The notes: a model not told the origin generated them from the letters alone. A stretch of 64,000 nucleotides of DNA from Metalysinibacillus jejuensis (GCF_003057615.1 NZ_QAFW01000006.1:1-64000), one strand, 5' to 3'; counted from the first letter of the stretch, positions 1-8,775 are shown. Program-made: numbers and translations.

Positions 1-1202
1 TTTTGCTTGACGACACATATTGTTTTACCGATAGCATGGATTTGGCTATCGAACCTCATACAATATCTAGTTATCAACGAACGAGAATGTTTTAGAGACT
101 TTTACTTGTCTATAGAGCAAGTGTACCACATTTACAAAATATTATTCGTAATAATAGTTCGACAGCGCGTCTCCGTCAGACGTTAACGGAGCATATTAAG
201 CAAATATTTACGGGGCGGATTGATGAAGAGTACATCTCTGTACGTCGGAATGTAGCAAGAGTCCATGTCCGTATCGGTTTATATCCTAAGTGGTATTTGG
301 CTGCATTCCAACGTCTAGAGGTGGATGTCCGCAACGTCATTTTACGTTTAGACGAAGCGCTCGACATCAAACTCCAACTTATCCATTCATTAGGTAAGCT
401 TTGCAACTTTGAGCAACAGCTCGTATTAGAAGAGTATGACAAGTTTTCAGAACAGTTAGTCAAAAATAAGCAACAAGAAGTCAACCAGCGCGTGCGCGAG
501 GAGCTCGGCTCGGTTTCTGGTCAATTAGAGGAGCAGTCGCGTTCTACAGCACATGCGGTTGCCGAACTTATGCAAAACACGTTAGAAGTAGAAGGCAACG
601 TTAAAGTGAGCATGGGCGAAGCGGAAGAAACAAAACGCGCGTCTGAACAAGGCTATACGCAAATGCAACACTTAAGCAATCAAACGTTATTAATTCACGA
701 TAAAACGCAAGAGATGTCGGCGATGGTGCAAGCGCTTAACACGTCATCTTCAGAAATTAAAGATGTTATCGAAATCGTTAAAACAATTGCCAATCAAACG
801 AACTTGCTGGCATTAAACTCAGCGATTGAAGCGGCGCGTGCGGGAGAGCATGGTAAAGGCTTCGCTGTTGTAGCTGACGAAGTGCGCAAACTAGCGGATC
901 AAACGAAATCATCCGTTGAGCAAATTGCCATTTTAATCGAAGAATCTAACACCGTAACAGTCGGTGTAGTAGATGCCATTCGCGATATTCAAACATTAGT
1001 GGACGAAGGCAAGGCAGAAAATGAAAAGCTTACGTCGTCATTTGAAGTTATTTCAGAACGCATAACAAAAACCATTAACGATTTTGATGTCGTAGCAGAA
1101 CAAATTACGAGTTTGTCTGAAGTCATTACGACGATGAACTCATCATCTGAAGAATTAGAAACGTCAGCCTCACGTTTAGACGAAACGATTCAAAATTTTT
1201 AA
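1..1202 (+). pseudogene. hemAT: HemAT-type globin-coupled aerotaxis transducer, 5' end outside window and frameshifted
   Basis: Soluble oxygen-sensing chemoreceptor (globin domain plus methyl-accepting signalling domain) that would report to CheA. The globin part is readable: the stretch [12 protein letters not shown] carries the expected proximal haem histidine (codon 264-266), and the C-terminal half has the conserved chemoreceptor hairpin tip (QTNLLALN...[19 protein letters not shown]). No membrane segment is seen, as in HemAT. Upstream of codon 123 the reading frame breaks twice. Homology runs in frame 3 to about base 92, in frame 1 from 94 to 120 ([10 protein letters not shown]), then in frame 3 again from 123 (VPHLQNII). 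This fits one extra T near 90-93 and a duplicated GT at 121-124, with a TAG at 93-95. The open frame that remains starts at the earliest at TTG 297, inside the globin domain. Either a pseudogene or a sequencing error; the gene start lies left of the window. Confidence 0.75.
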
Positions 1203-1212
1203 TCGTTTGACG

Positions 1213-1239
1213 TAAATATTCCGACAAATTAGCCGATAT
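1213..1239 (+). promoter_or_regulatory. Putative sigma-D (motility) promoter
   Basis: TAAA at 1213-1216, exactly 15 nt, then GCCGATAT at 1232-1239. This equals the Bacillus sigma-D consensus. Transcription would start near 1246, about ten bases before the terminator hairpin, and point toward the dynamin-like gene. Confidence 0.65.
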
Positions 1240-1255
1240 ATAAGAAGAATAGTGT

Positions 1256-1297
1256 CAACCTCTAATAGCGTACACGTTCTATTAGAGGTTGTTTTTT
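1256..1297 (+). terminator. Rho-independent terminator after hemAT
   Basis: A 13-bp stem (1256-1268 with 1279-1291) around a 10-nt loop, followed by a T run. It ends the hemAT transcript, and it also lies between the sigma-D promoter and the next gene. Confidence 0.85.
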
Positions 1298-1318
1298 CGT
1301 AGGAAGGGAGAGACAAAC

Positions 1319-3088
1319 ATGGTAACACAACAACAGTTCTGGGACGAGATTTTGCCAGAACTTGCGAATAAGTTAGACCAAGTGTCACAAACGATTGCTT
1401 CTAATACATATATTGGCGAAACAAAACGTCAACTACGTAAAATTATAGAAGATGCACGCAGCGAAACATTGATTTTATTTATTGGCAATCGTGAAACAGG
1501 CAAGTCGACGATTATTAACGGCCTCGTCGGCAGAGAGGTTATTGCAAGAAAAGGAGGCGAGTTTGCGACGGCGAACACTTTTATTCGCTACGGTGAACAA
1601 GAGCAAGTGACGGCGTACTTTTACGATGACGTCGAAGAAACATTCGACCTTGATCGCCTACCGCTGCTTACGAGTTCGGAAAGCTACACGTCAAAATTAT
1701 TACAAAGCCATATTGATTACATTAACGTTTACTTACAAGAGCCGATGCTACAACAAATGACGCTAATTGATACGTTGTCGGTAGAGCAAGAAGATGAGCT
1801 ACCATTTTTATCACCGGCACTCCTTAACCGTGTGGACGAAATATTTTGGGTGTTGCGCCCAGATAAGCCGATCGGTAAAGAAGAGCTACGCGTCATTGAG
1901 CACTTGCGTGAGCGCGATATTCGCCCGTACTGCATCATTAACGAAATTGACGACCAAGCGCAAAATGCGGCTTTTGTGACCGACGTTAAAAACACATACG
2001 GTCATTTATTTGATGAAGTCATTTATGTGGCGGCACTAGAAATGGAGAGCTATTTAGCGACAAAAGACCCGATTCATTTAGAAGCGAGCCGTTTCAATGT
2101 TTTGCATGAGAAGCTTGCGCAGTTTGCGGAACATAAAGAAGCGCGCACGCGACGCATTTTACTACGCTTTATCGAATGGCTTGAGCGCTTCGAAATCGAA
2201 ACATCGCTACTACCAGAGCGTGAGCCGCTATGCACAGCTGTCGAAGTGTTAAAACAATACGAACGCAACGTCATGCTCGCAACAGCCCAGGCGCAAGAAA
2301 GTATTGCGGCAGTCGAAATGCATCAGCAAGGCTATGAAGAAGTGGCGCAAATTTTTACAAATGTCAACACATTGTACCAACTGTTACAAGCGCTACATGA
2401 AGCGCCTTACTTATGCGATGAAGTCGTAACAGAGTTTATGATGAAGGCAGAGGCTTATTTAGATACGGTAGGGGCTTACCGTAAAGCGCATAAAGTGTAC
2501 GAAGAAGCGCGCGAGGCGTTTGAGCAAGAGAAGGCACAACAAGCGGAGTCACTGCAAGCGGCGTATACGTATGCGGAAGAATGCTATCATAAAATGATGG
2601 TTAACTATACGGCGATTGCAGAGGCGGAGCAACATGTAACGAGTCGCTGGGAAGCGGTAGAAGAGCGCCTGCAGTATAATCACCGCATGGAGCTAGCGCA
2701 TCACGAAAAAAGCGCGAGCCATTTAATTGCAACGCGCCAAAAAGAACTAGCGGCGTTAAAACTTAGCGTAGTGAAGATGGCGGAGTTTACGTGCTTAATT
2801 GAAGCGCAAGGTGTGCTACGTGATGTCGTATGGCGCTATATTAAAACGACTGCACTACCGTTAAGCGATAAGGAAAAAGCGTATATGGATGAGCTCATTC
2901 AAGCCATTTCGCGCGTAGACTTATCAGGCAATGGCATCGTAGCGCGCAGCGGGGCGACAACGGTCATCAATCAAAAAGTGGCGGATGCATCATTTTCGCG
3001 CTATACAATTGTGCCGCTACAGCTTGAAGAAAACGGCTTGAAATCAGCCGATATTCCACCAGTACCCGAAAAAGTGACGTTAGAATGA
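1319..3088 (+). CDS. Dynamin-family P-loop GTPase, function unknown
   Basis: A 589-residue protein with an N-terminal GTPase domain and a long, mostly helical remainder. The P-loop GNRETGKST is at residues 56-64, a switch-region threonine may lie in FATANTF (about 82-88), and NEID at 208-211 stands where the G4 motif is expected. The G3 position reads LIDTLS (149-154), so the usual DxxG glycine is missing. No transmembrane segment is visible. Bacterial dynamin-like proteins act on membranes, but nothing here fixes a substrate. The start is ATG 1319, because AGGAAGGGAG precedes it; in-frame codons upstream lie in the terminator. The next gene follows within 35 bases and probably shares the transcript. 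Confidence 0.6.
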   Translation: MVTQQQFWDEILPELANKLDQVSQTIASNTYIGETKRQLRKIIEDARSETLILFIGNRETGKSTIINGLVGREVIARKGGEFATANTFIRYGEQEQVTAYFYDDVEETFDLDRLPLLTSSESYTSKLLQSHIDYINVYLQEPMLQQMTLIDTLSVEQEDELPFLSPALLNRVDEIFWVLRPDKPIGKEELRVIEHLRERDIRPYCIINEIDDQAQNAAFVTDVKNTYGHLFDEVIYVAALEMESYLATKDPIHLEASRFNVLHEKLAQFAEHKEARTRRILLRFIEWLERFEIETSLLPEREPLCTAVEVLKQYERNVMLATAQAQESIAAVEMHQQGYEEVAQIFTNVNTLYQLLQALHEAPYLCDEVVTEFMMKAEAYLDTVGAYRKAHKVYEEAREAFEQEKAQQAESLQAAYTYAEECYHKMMVNYTAIAEAEQHVTSRWEAVEERLQYNHRMELAHHEKSASHLIATRQKELAALKLSVVKMAEFTCLIEAQGVLRDVVWRYIKTTALPLSDKEKAYMDELIQAISRVDLSGNGIVARSGATTVINQKVADASFSRYTIVPLQLEENGLKSADIPPVPEKVTLE

Positions 3089-3120
3089 TTTTTCGCTATA
3101 CTAATAGCGAGGTGAGCAAA

Positions 3121-3540
3121 TTGTATTGTAGTGAAGCTAAAGTAGAAGTACGTTACGGCGAAACCGATCAGATGGGCGTGGTATACCATGCCAACTACAT
3201 CATTTATATGGAAGTCGGCCGCGTACAATTAATGAAAGATTTAGGGTTTGTGTATGCTGATTTAGAAGACATCGGCTACGTTTCCCCTGTAATGGATTTA
3301 CAAGTGTCGTATAAAGCCGCGCTTCGTTACGGTCAAACTGTCACGGTACGTACGTGGATTGAAAAGCACGAGCGTGTGCGCACGACGTACGGCTACGAAA
3401 TTTTACATGAAGATGGCACGGTTGCTGCAACCGCAACATCCGTACACGCACTCGTTACAAAAGATGGGTTGCGTCCTGTAGCTTTACGTAAAGTAGCGCC
3501 TGAATGGGACGCAGCTTACGTGAAGGCGGCAAAACAATAA
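3121..3540 (+). CDS. yneP: YbgC/YneP-type acyl-CoA thioesterase (hotdog fold)
   Basis: A 139-residue single-domain 4HBT thioesterase that hydrolyses acyl-CoA esters in the cytosol. The signature ETDQMGVVYHANY near residues 14-26 carries the catalytic aspartate and the conserved histidine, followed by the helix MEVGR. Length agrees with the family (about 135-140). I place the start at TTG 3121 because GAGGTGA sits five bases upstream and family members begin at this point; the frame stays open upstream to an ATG at 3085, which overlaps the stop of the GTPase gene. In B. subtilis yneP lies near the plsY-parEC genes; here they are about 45 kb apart. Confidence 0.82.
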   Translation: MYCSEAKVEVRYGETDQMGVVYHANYIIYMEVGRVQLMKDLGFVYADLEDIGYVSPVMDLQVSYKAALRYGQTVTVRTWIEKHERVRTTYGYEILHEDGTVAATATSVHALVTKDGLRPVALRKVAPEWDAAYVKAAKQ

Positions 3541-3547
3541 CGAAAGG

Positions 3548-3577
3548 CCGGTAAGCGATTGCTTATCGGTTTTTTTG
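3548..3577 (+). terminator. Rho-independent terminator
   Basis: A 9-bp stem (3548-3556 with 3561-3569, one G-U pair), 4-nt loop GATT, then seven Ts. It ends the thioesterase transcript. Confidence 0.85.
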
Positions 3578-3582
3578 TCTAG

Positions 3583-3611
3583 TTGCTTTTCCGCTACGTA
3601 TCGGTGACAAT
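3583..3611 (+). promoter_or_regulatory. Putative sigma-A promoter for the corrinoid-binding protein gene
   Basis: TTGCTT at 3583-3588, 17 nt, GACAAT at 3606-3611. The match is moderate; the position just after a terminator and just before a good ribosome site (GGGGGAAG) supports it. Confidence 0.4.
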
Positions 3612-3634
3612 AAAATGACAAAGGGGGAAGAGCT

Positions 3635-4444
3635 ATGCGAATTGTTTCGATTTGTCCAAGCAATACGGAGTTGATCGCTCATTTAGGATTAACCGATCAA
3701 CTTGTCGGGGTGGATAATTTTTCAGATTACCCACAAGAGGTAAAAGAGTTGCCGCAACTTGGCTCAGATTTAGCGATTAATATTGGACGGGTAAAGGCGT
3801 TAGCGCCCGATGTTGTCATTGCTTCATTAAGTGTACCAGGGATGGAACGTAATATTGCGGCGTTAGAAGAAGCCAACTTGCCACATTTAATTTTAAATGG
3901 GCAAAGCCTGAGTGACATTCAAGCCGATTTACTCGCTGTCGCACAACTGTGTAACGCCACGGCGCGCGCAAAGGCCATCAATGCACAAATTGACGAAAAA
4001 GTAGCGGAGCTTGCGGCAATTGCACAGCTTATTACACCGGTTAGCGTCTACTGGGAATGGTGGCCAAAACCAATTTTCACACCAGGGGGTGGCAACTGGT
4101 TAACGGAAATTAGCGCACTAGCAGGCGCACGCAATATTTTTGCCGCCAACGAACAGGCGAGTGTGCAAGCAACATGGGAGGAAGTTGTAGCGCATAACCC
4201 CGAAAAAATTTTAATGGCTTGGGTTGGCATTGCGCATGATAAAATGCAGCCGGCACTTATTAAAAAACGCCCACAAGCAGACGAGGTACAAGCGGTTGCA
4301 CAAGATGCCATTCATTTACTAGAAGAGCATTTATATTGTCGCCCGTCACTGCGTTTACTTGAAGGCGCCATTCGCCTCGGTAAGCTACTACATCCGGCAG
4401 CTTACGCACACGTGACGCTACCTGAATTTTTACAACATGATTAA
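3635..4444 (+). CDS. BtuF-like corrinoid/metallocofactor-binding protein without a signal peptide
   Basis: A 269-residue member of the periplasmic-binding-protein fold that binds cobalamin in BtuF. It opens with RIVSICPSNTELIAHLG and continues with the BtuF-like VGVDNFSDYP and a GSDLAINIGRVKALAPDVV block. The middle WEWWPKPIFTPGGGNWL resembles the ligand-binding cleft of cobalamin-binding relatives. There is no signal peptide or lipobox, so the protein as read stays in the cytosol, where it cannot feed an ABC importer in the usual way. It stands alone between terminators, six kilobases from the cobalamin genes. Ligand specificity is inferred only from family. Confidence 0.7.
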   Translation: MRIVSICPSNTELIAHLGLTDQLVGVDNFSDYPQEVKELPQLGSDLAINIGRVKALAPDVVIASLSVPGMERNIAALEEANLPHLILNGQSLSDIQADLLAVAQLCNATARAKAINAQIDEKVAELAAIAQLITPVSVYWEWWPKPIFTPGGGNWLTEISALAGARNIFAANEQASVQATWEEVVAHNPEKILMAWVGIAHDKMQPALIKKRPQADEVQAVAQDAIHLLEEHLYCRPSLRLLEGAIRLGKLLHPAAYAHVTLPEFLQHD

Positions 4445-4447
4445 GCA

Positions 4448-4484
4448 AAACGCATGGCCATAAATTGCGCCATGCGTTTTTTTG
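4448..4484. terminator. Bidirectional terminator between convergent genes
   Basis: The hairpin AACGCATGGC...GCCATGCGTT is flanked by A-rich and T-rich sides. It separates the BtuF-like gene (plus) from the Ktr gene (minus). Confidence 0.85.
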
Positions 4485-5780
4485 TTAGCCGATTGCTACG
4501 TCTTCGTGCGGATAGCCAATTTTAGCAGGCTGTGCCTGTCCGAGTGCAAATAGTAAGGTTAACGGCCCAACTTTGCCGAGGATCATCGTCGCCATAATGA
4601 GTAATTTACCGATGATGCTTAACGAAGCGGTAAAGTTAACGGAGAGCCCAACGGTACCGAAAGCCGATACCGTTTCGACGACAAGCGTCAAAAACGGGGC
4701 ATCTTCTGTAATGGTTAAGCAAAAAATGACAAAGCCAATCCAAAGTAAGCTCGTCGTCGTTAAGGCAAGTGCTTTACTAACGACGTCGCTACGAATCGTG
4801 CGGTGTAACACGACAACTTCTTTACGCGCCCGTAAAAAGTGAAACGTCGTCGCTAGTAAAATAATAAACGTCGTCACTTTAATCCCCCCAGCGGTAGAGG
4901 CGCTTCCTCCTCCGATAAACATCAATAGCACCATAATAACGAGCGCGCTATCAGGTAGGCTACCCATATCGACGGAGTTAAAGCCTGCGGTACGCGTAGT
5001 GACCGCTTGGAAGTATGCCTCGTAAAGCTGTTCGCTAACGCTACCTGCACGGTAAAGGAGCGCAAACAATAAGAGGGTAGCACCCACTTGTAAAAAGAGC
5101 GTTGCGCCAATCATTAGCTTACTATGCAAGCTGAGGCGTTTATGTGTTTTGTAATGCCAAAGGTCAACGAGTACGGTAAAGCCGAGCCCGCCGAGCGTAA
5201 TGAGTACGCTAATCGGAAAAATGACGAGCGGGTCATGGGCAAATTGTACAAGGCTATCATCCCACAAGGCAAAGCCGGCATTGTTAAACGCTGAAATTGC
5301 GTGGAAGATGCTATAATAAATCCCTTTGCCAACGCCGAGAAGCGGGATAAAACGCACGGCTAAAAAGCTGGCAATTACCGCTTCAACGAGCAAACTATAC
5401 ACTAGCACGACGCGTATTAACCGCACCATGCCTGTCAGTGACGTTTGGTTAAACATAAACTGAATAGCGAGCCGCTTCTTTAAGCCGATTTTTTTACCGA
5501 GCAATACAAAAATAAAAATCGCAAACGTCATAATGCCGAGCCCACCTATTTGGATTAACAGCATAATAATGACTTGCCCAAAGTACGTAAAATCATAAGC
5601 AGTGCTTAGCGTAACGAGCCCTGTTACCGTCATCGCAGAAGTTGCGGTAAATGCCGCATCTAGCCAGCTAATAGGCGTAGTAGTGGCAATAGGCAACTTT
5701 AGCAGTAGCGTTCCTACGCCAATGCCGATTAAAAACAAGGTGATAAGTGAAATTGTGGGATTAGGTGTGTGTCTTTCCAC
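4485..5780 (-). CDS. ktrD: KtrB/KtrD potassium uptake channel subunit (TrkH family)
   Basis: A 431-residue integral membrane K+ translocating subunit with the fourfold M1-P-M2 plan of Ktr/Trk channels. The four filter loops can be read as TVTGL, NNAGF, TRTAGF and GTVGLS, each with its conserved glycine. It begins MERHTPNPTISL, preceded by a strong AAAGGAGG. The cytosolic gating partner KtrA/KtrC (an RCK protein) is not in this window. A lone membrane subunit resembles the B. subtilis ktrD arrangement, so that symbol is preferred over ktrB, though only tentatively. No c-di-AMP riboswitch was recognised in the short leader. Confidence 0.85.
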   Translation of the reverse strand: MERHTPNPTISLITLFLIGIGVGTLLLKLPIATTTPISWLDAAFTATSAMTVTGLVTLSTAYDFTYFGQVIIMLLIQIGGLGIMTFAIFIFVLLGKKIGLKKRLAIQFMFNQTSLTGMVRLIRVVLVYSLLVEAVIASFLAVRFIPLLGVGKGIYYSIFHAISAFNNAGFALWDDSLVQFAHDPLVIFPISVLITLGGLGFTVLVDLWHYKTHKRLSLHSKLMIGATLFLQVGATLLLFALLYRAGSVSEQLYEAYFQAVTTRTAGFNSVDMGSLPDSALVIMVLLMFIGGGSASTAGGIKVTTFIILLATTFHFLRARKEVVVLHRTIRSDVVSKALALTTTSLLWIGFVIFCLTITEDAPFLTLVVETVSAFGTVGLSVNFTASLSIIGKLLIMATMILGKVGPLTLLFALGQAQPAKIGYPHEDVAIG

Positions 5781-5875
5781 CGCGCCGCCTCCTTTCGTGT
5801 GCGAATATGTATACGGTGTACCCGCTTTGCTTAAGCGTAAGCGTAAAAAAAGTGAGTTGTGTCAAAATTGTTATA

Positions 5876-5903
5876 TTACAAAAGAAATTCACGGGCATAT
5901 GAT
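5876..5903 (+). promoter_or_regulatory. Putative sigma-A promoter for degV
   Basis: TTACAA at 5876-5881, 16 nt, TATGAT at 5898-5903, about 90 bases before the start codon. Confidence 0.4.
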
Positions 5904-5991
5904 AAATGTCACTAGGCAAGGAAGAAATGGCTGTGTATAGTGGATGAAATAGGATAAAATGGCTAGCTTTGAAATTAGAGGAGTTGTCAGC

Positions 5992-6843
5992 ATGACGGAA
6001 AAAATTGCTTGGGTTACAGATACCGCAGCATTGTTAGATCAAGCAACAATCGAAAAATATAACGTCCACGTGCTACCATTGCACATCGTGTTTACTGATA
6101 TGGATATTCGCGAAACGATTGATATAACGAGTGAAAAATTTTACGAAAAACTACAGCAGACGAAAGAGCACCCGAAAACATCGCAGCCGCCAATTGGTGA
6201 AGTGATTGCTTTATACGAGCGCTTAAAAGAAGAAGGCTATACGTGCGCAATTGCGGTCCATACGTCAAAGCATTTATCAGGTACGTACCAAACCGCGTTT
6301 GCCGCAGCAGAACAAGCGGGCTTTACCGTTTATCCCATCGATTCTAAAATCGGTTCATTCCCGATGCAAAAAATGATTGAAACCGGCTATGCTTTAGCAG
6401 AGCAAGGCGTAGCACCACAGCAAATTGCCGCATCATTAACTGATATGGCAGAGCGCACGCGCTTATCCTTTATTCCGACGAGCTTATCGCAACTGCATAA
6501 AAGCGGGCGCGTGTCAGGCACGCAATTGTTTTTAAGTAATTTACTGAATATTAAGCTAGTCATTAGTTTTGAAGACGGCGTGGCGACGATGAAAGAAAAG
6601 GTACGTGCCGATAAACGAGCGCGCGCTTACGTCGTAAACCAAGTGGGCGAAGATATTTTACACCACGGTGTAACAGAAGTGGCGATTATTCATTGCAATA
6701 ACGAACAAGGCGCAGAAAAATGGCATGAAGAATTAAAAATTGCTTTCCCGAACGTGACATTTATTGTTACGGAACTGAGCATTTGCGTAGGTGTCCATGC
6801 AGGTGAAGGTACACTTGGCTTAAGTTGGGTACAAGGCATATAA
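5992..6843 (+). CDS. DegV/FakB-family fatty-acid-binding protein
   Basis: A 283-residue DegV-fold protein. In FakAB systems such proteins present a fatty acid to the FakA kinase to make acyl phosphate. It shows the opening IAWVTDTAALL, the TSQPPIGE loop, the lipid-contacting SGTYQTA stretch and a late CVGVHAGEGTLGL. Start ATG 5992 is chosen because GAGGAG lies eight bases upstream; another ATG at 5959 lacks a ribosome site. No fakA-like kinase is adjacent. Bacillales usually carry several DegV paralogues, so the ligand cannot be named. Confidence 0.85.
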   Translation: MTEKIAWVTDTAALLDQATIEKYNVHVLPLHIVFTDMDIRETIDITSEKFYEKLQQTKEHPKTSQPPIGEVIALYERLKEEGYTCAIAVHTSKHLSGTYQTAFAAAEQAGFTVYPIDSKIGSFPMQKMIETGYALAEQGVAPQQIAASLTDMAERTRLSFIPTSLSQLHKSGRVSGTQLFLSNLLNIKLVISFEDGVATMKEKVRADKRARAYVVNQVGEDILHHGVTEVAIIHCNNEQGAEKWHEELKIAFPNVTFIVTELSICVGVHAGEGTLGLSWVQGI

Positions 6844-6846
6844 AAA

Positions 6847-6880
6847 AGACTCGTCTCCTATTAGGAGCGAGCCTTTTTTC
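6847..6880. terminator. Bidirectional terminator between degV and cbiO
   Basis: GACTCGTCTCC...GGAGCGAGCC stem with one bulge, As on the left and Ts on the right. It serves both convergent transcripts. Confidence 0.8.
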
Positions 6881-6881
6881 G

Positions 6882-7706
6882 TTAACCGAGCGTTTTCGTA
6901 CGAAGAAAATCTTTTAACGCAGCGCGTGTACGCGGTAGTGGCGTAGGTGCACCTAGCGTAGTAGCTACGTCAAACACCCAAGGTTTTTCAAGATGTGCTT
7001 TTTGAAGCAAGTCATCTTGAGAAAAAATATCGTACGGGTTGCCGTCATAAATAATCGTACCTTCATGTAGTACGACGATGCGGTCAGCCCATTCATACGC
7101 CAGTTGTGTGTCATGCGTAGACAGGAGCACCGTGCGCTCTGGCGTTTCGAGTTGCCGTAATAACGAAAATATTTGATTCGCATAATAATGGTCGAGCCCA
7201 GCGGTCGGTTCATCTAAAATTAATACGGCAGGTTGCATTGCCAGTACTCCAGCAATAGCGACGCGCTTTTTTTGCCCTAAGCTTAAAAAATGAATCGGTT
7301 TATCGGCTAATGAATCGATTTCAGTTTGCGCAATCGCCCAGTCAACGCGTGCCTGTACTTCTTGTTGCGTTAATCCTAAATTGGTCGGTCCAAAGGCAAT
7401 ATCTTGTTTTACATTGCCTGAAAATAGTTGGGCATCCGGATCTTGAAAGACGATGCCCACATGTTCACGCACACGTTTTAACTCTTTTTTACGATAGCTC
7501 ATCTTTTGGCCATTGAACAGCACTTCACCTGTAGTTGGCTGTAAAATACCGTTTAATTGTTGAAATAATGTGGATTTCCCAGCACCGTTATGACCAATTA
7601 AGGCGATGCGTTCCCCGCGACCAATCGTGAGTGATAAATCGCGTAAAGCGTGCGTGCCATCAGGGTAGCGGTACGAAATATTAGCGAGCTCAAAATAATT
7701 TACCAT
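6882..7706 (-). CDS. cbiO: Cobalt ECF transporter ATPase CbiO
   Basis: The 274-residue ATPase of the CbiMNQO cobalt importer. It shows Walker A GHNGAGKST, Q-loop VFQDPDAQLFSG (typical of ECF-type ATPases), signature LSLGQKKR, Walker B VLILDEPTAGLD and a switch histidine in STHD. It is the last gene of the cbiMNQO operon and overlaps cbiQ by seven bases. It probably works as a homodimer, since only one ATPase gene is present. Control comes through the cobalamin riboswitch upstream of cbiM. Confidence 0.93.
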   Translation of the reverse strand: MVNYFELANISYRYPDGTHALRDLSLTIGRGERIALIGHNGAGKSTLFQQLNGILQPTTGEVLFNGQKMSYRKKELKRVREHVGIVFQDPDAQLFSGNVKQDIAFGPTNLGLTQQEVQARVDWAIAQTEIDSLADKPIHFLSLGQKKRVAIAGVLAMQPAVLILDEPTAGLDHYYANQIFSLLRQLETPERTVLLSTHDTQLAYEWADRIVVLHEGTIIYDGNPYDIFSQDDLLQKAHLEKPWVFDVATTLGAPTPLPRTRAALKDFLRTKTLG

Positions 7707-8494
7707 TGTCTACCTCCTACATAAACCGCAACAATCGCACCGAAAATAACCGCTATACCTAGCCAGTTGCGCTTACGAAATTGCCACTGTTCTTCAAAAT
7801 AGAGCGGCGTCGTATTGCTTGGGTCATAACCGCGCGATAGCATGGCGCTCGTTAGCTCGGTGGAGCGTTGCAACACCTCAATAAATAAAGCAGAAACAAG
7901 TAAGCCGACCGAGCGTAGCCATTGCCGCGGAGATTGGTAGCCGAGGCGTGATTGCTGCGCGATATAAATTTTTTGTGTATTTTCTAAAAAGATAAAAATG
8001 AAGCGGTACGTCATCTCACACAGTTCGACAAAAAGCGGTGGGATGCGCCATTTATACAGCACGTAGCAAATAGCTTGTACCGACGTCGTTAAAATTAAAA
8101 AGTACAGGGCGCTAATGCTCGCGAGCACGACAAAAAATAATTGCTTAGCGACTGCGACACTCGCTACGCCAATAAACAGCTGAAAGCGCGTAAAGGACAA
8201 CGCAAAAATATGCGGTGGTAAAGCGCTCGTAGGGCCGGCAAATGATACGAGTATGGCAAGCAAGCTCGTCAGTAAAAAGAAAGAGGGGAGCAACAGTAAT
8301 TTCACGTAGTACCGCCATGGAATTTTTGCCCCAAAAATGATAAAAGCACTCATCACAATAAATGTGATGAGTGAGATAAGTTGGTCCCGCACCGTTAGTG
8401 AAAATAACAGTAATAAAGCGGTGAACACCATTTTTTCCATAGGGTGTACGTCTTTTAATCGATTGATATAAGCATATTTATCGATTAATAACAT
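7700..8494 (-). CDS. cbiQ: Cobalt ECF transporter coupling protein CbiQ
   Basis: A 264-residue transmembrane coupling (T) protein that links CbiO to the substrate subunit CbiM. It opens MLLIDKYAYINRLKDVHP, as in many CbiQ proteins, then has several hydrophobic segments and a cytosolic helical stretch with the ATPase-contact motif region near SAMLSRGYD. The stop of cbiN and the start of cbiQ overlap by one base, which points to translational coupling. Confidence 0.92.
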   Translation of the reverse strand: MLLIDKYAYINRLKDVHPMEKMVFTALLLLFSLTVRDQLISLITFIVMSAFIIFGAKIPWRYYVKLLLLPSFFLLTSLLAILVSFAGPTSALPPHIFALSFTRFQLFIGVASVAVAKQLFFVVLASISALYFLILTTSVQAICYVLYKWRIPPLFVELCEMTYRFIFIFLENTQKIYIAQQSRLGYQSPRQWLRSVGLLVSALFIEVLQRSTELTSAMLSRGYDPSNTTPLYFEEQWQFRKRNWLGIAVIFGAIVAVYVGGRQW

Positions 8495-8775
8495 TACAGC
8501 TCTTCTTTTTTACGATGCTTACCGCGTGTAAAGCCTACGAAATAGCCGATGAAACCTGCGCCAATCGCTGCTTGTAACACGAATAATAAGCTTTCAATTT
8601 CGCCGCTTGGTGGCTCCCAAAATGACTCAAACCACGGTTCGTAGCCTGCGTTAATTTCACCAATCGCTTCTTCAGCCTCGCCGTCTGCGCCTTCAAACTC
8701 TGCATCTTTTAACATAAAGATCGGAATGATAGCTAATAAAATAACAATGGCAAGTAACAGGATGTTTTTCTTCAT
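8494..8775 (-). CDS. cbiN: Cobalt transporter small subunit CbiN
   Basis: A 93-residue protein with two membrane helices (about residues 4-21 and 60-82) joined by an acidic extracytoplasmic loop (EFEGADGEAEEAIGEI). CbiN is needed for metal loading of CbiM in CbiMN systems. The C-terminus GKHRKKEEL is basic and cytosolic by the positive-inside rule. It sits between cbiM and cbiQ with one-base overlaps on both sides. Confidence 0.92.
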   Translation of the reverse strand: MKKNILLLAIVILLAIIPIFMLKDAEFEGADGEAEEAIGEINAGYEPWFESFWEPPSGEIESLLFVLQAAIGAGFIGYFVGFTRGKHRKKEEL

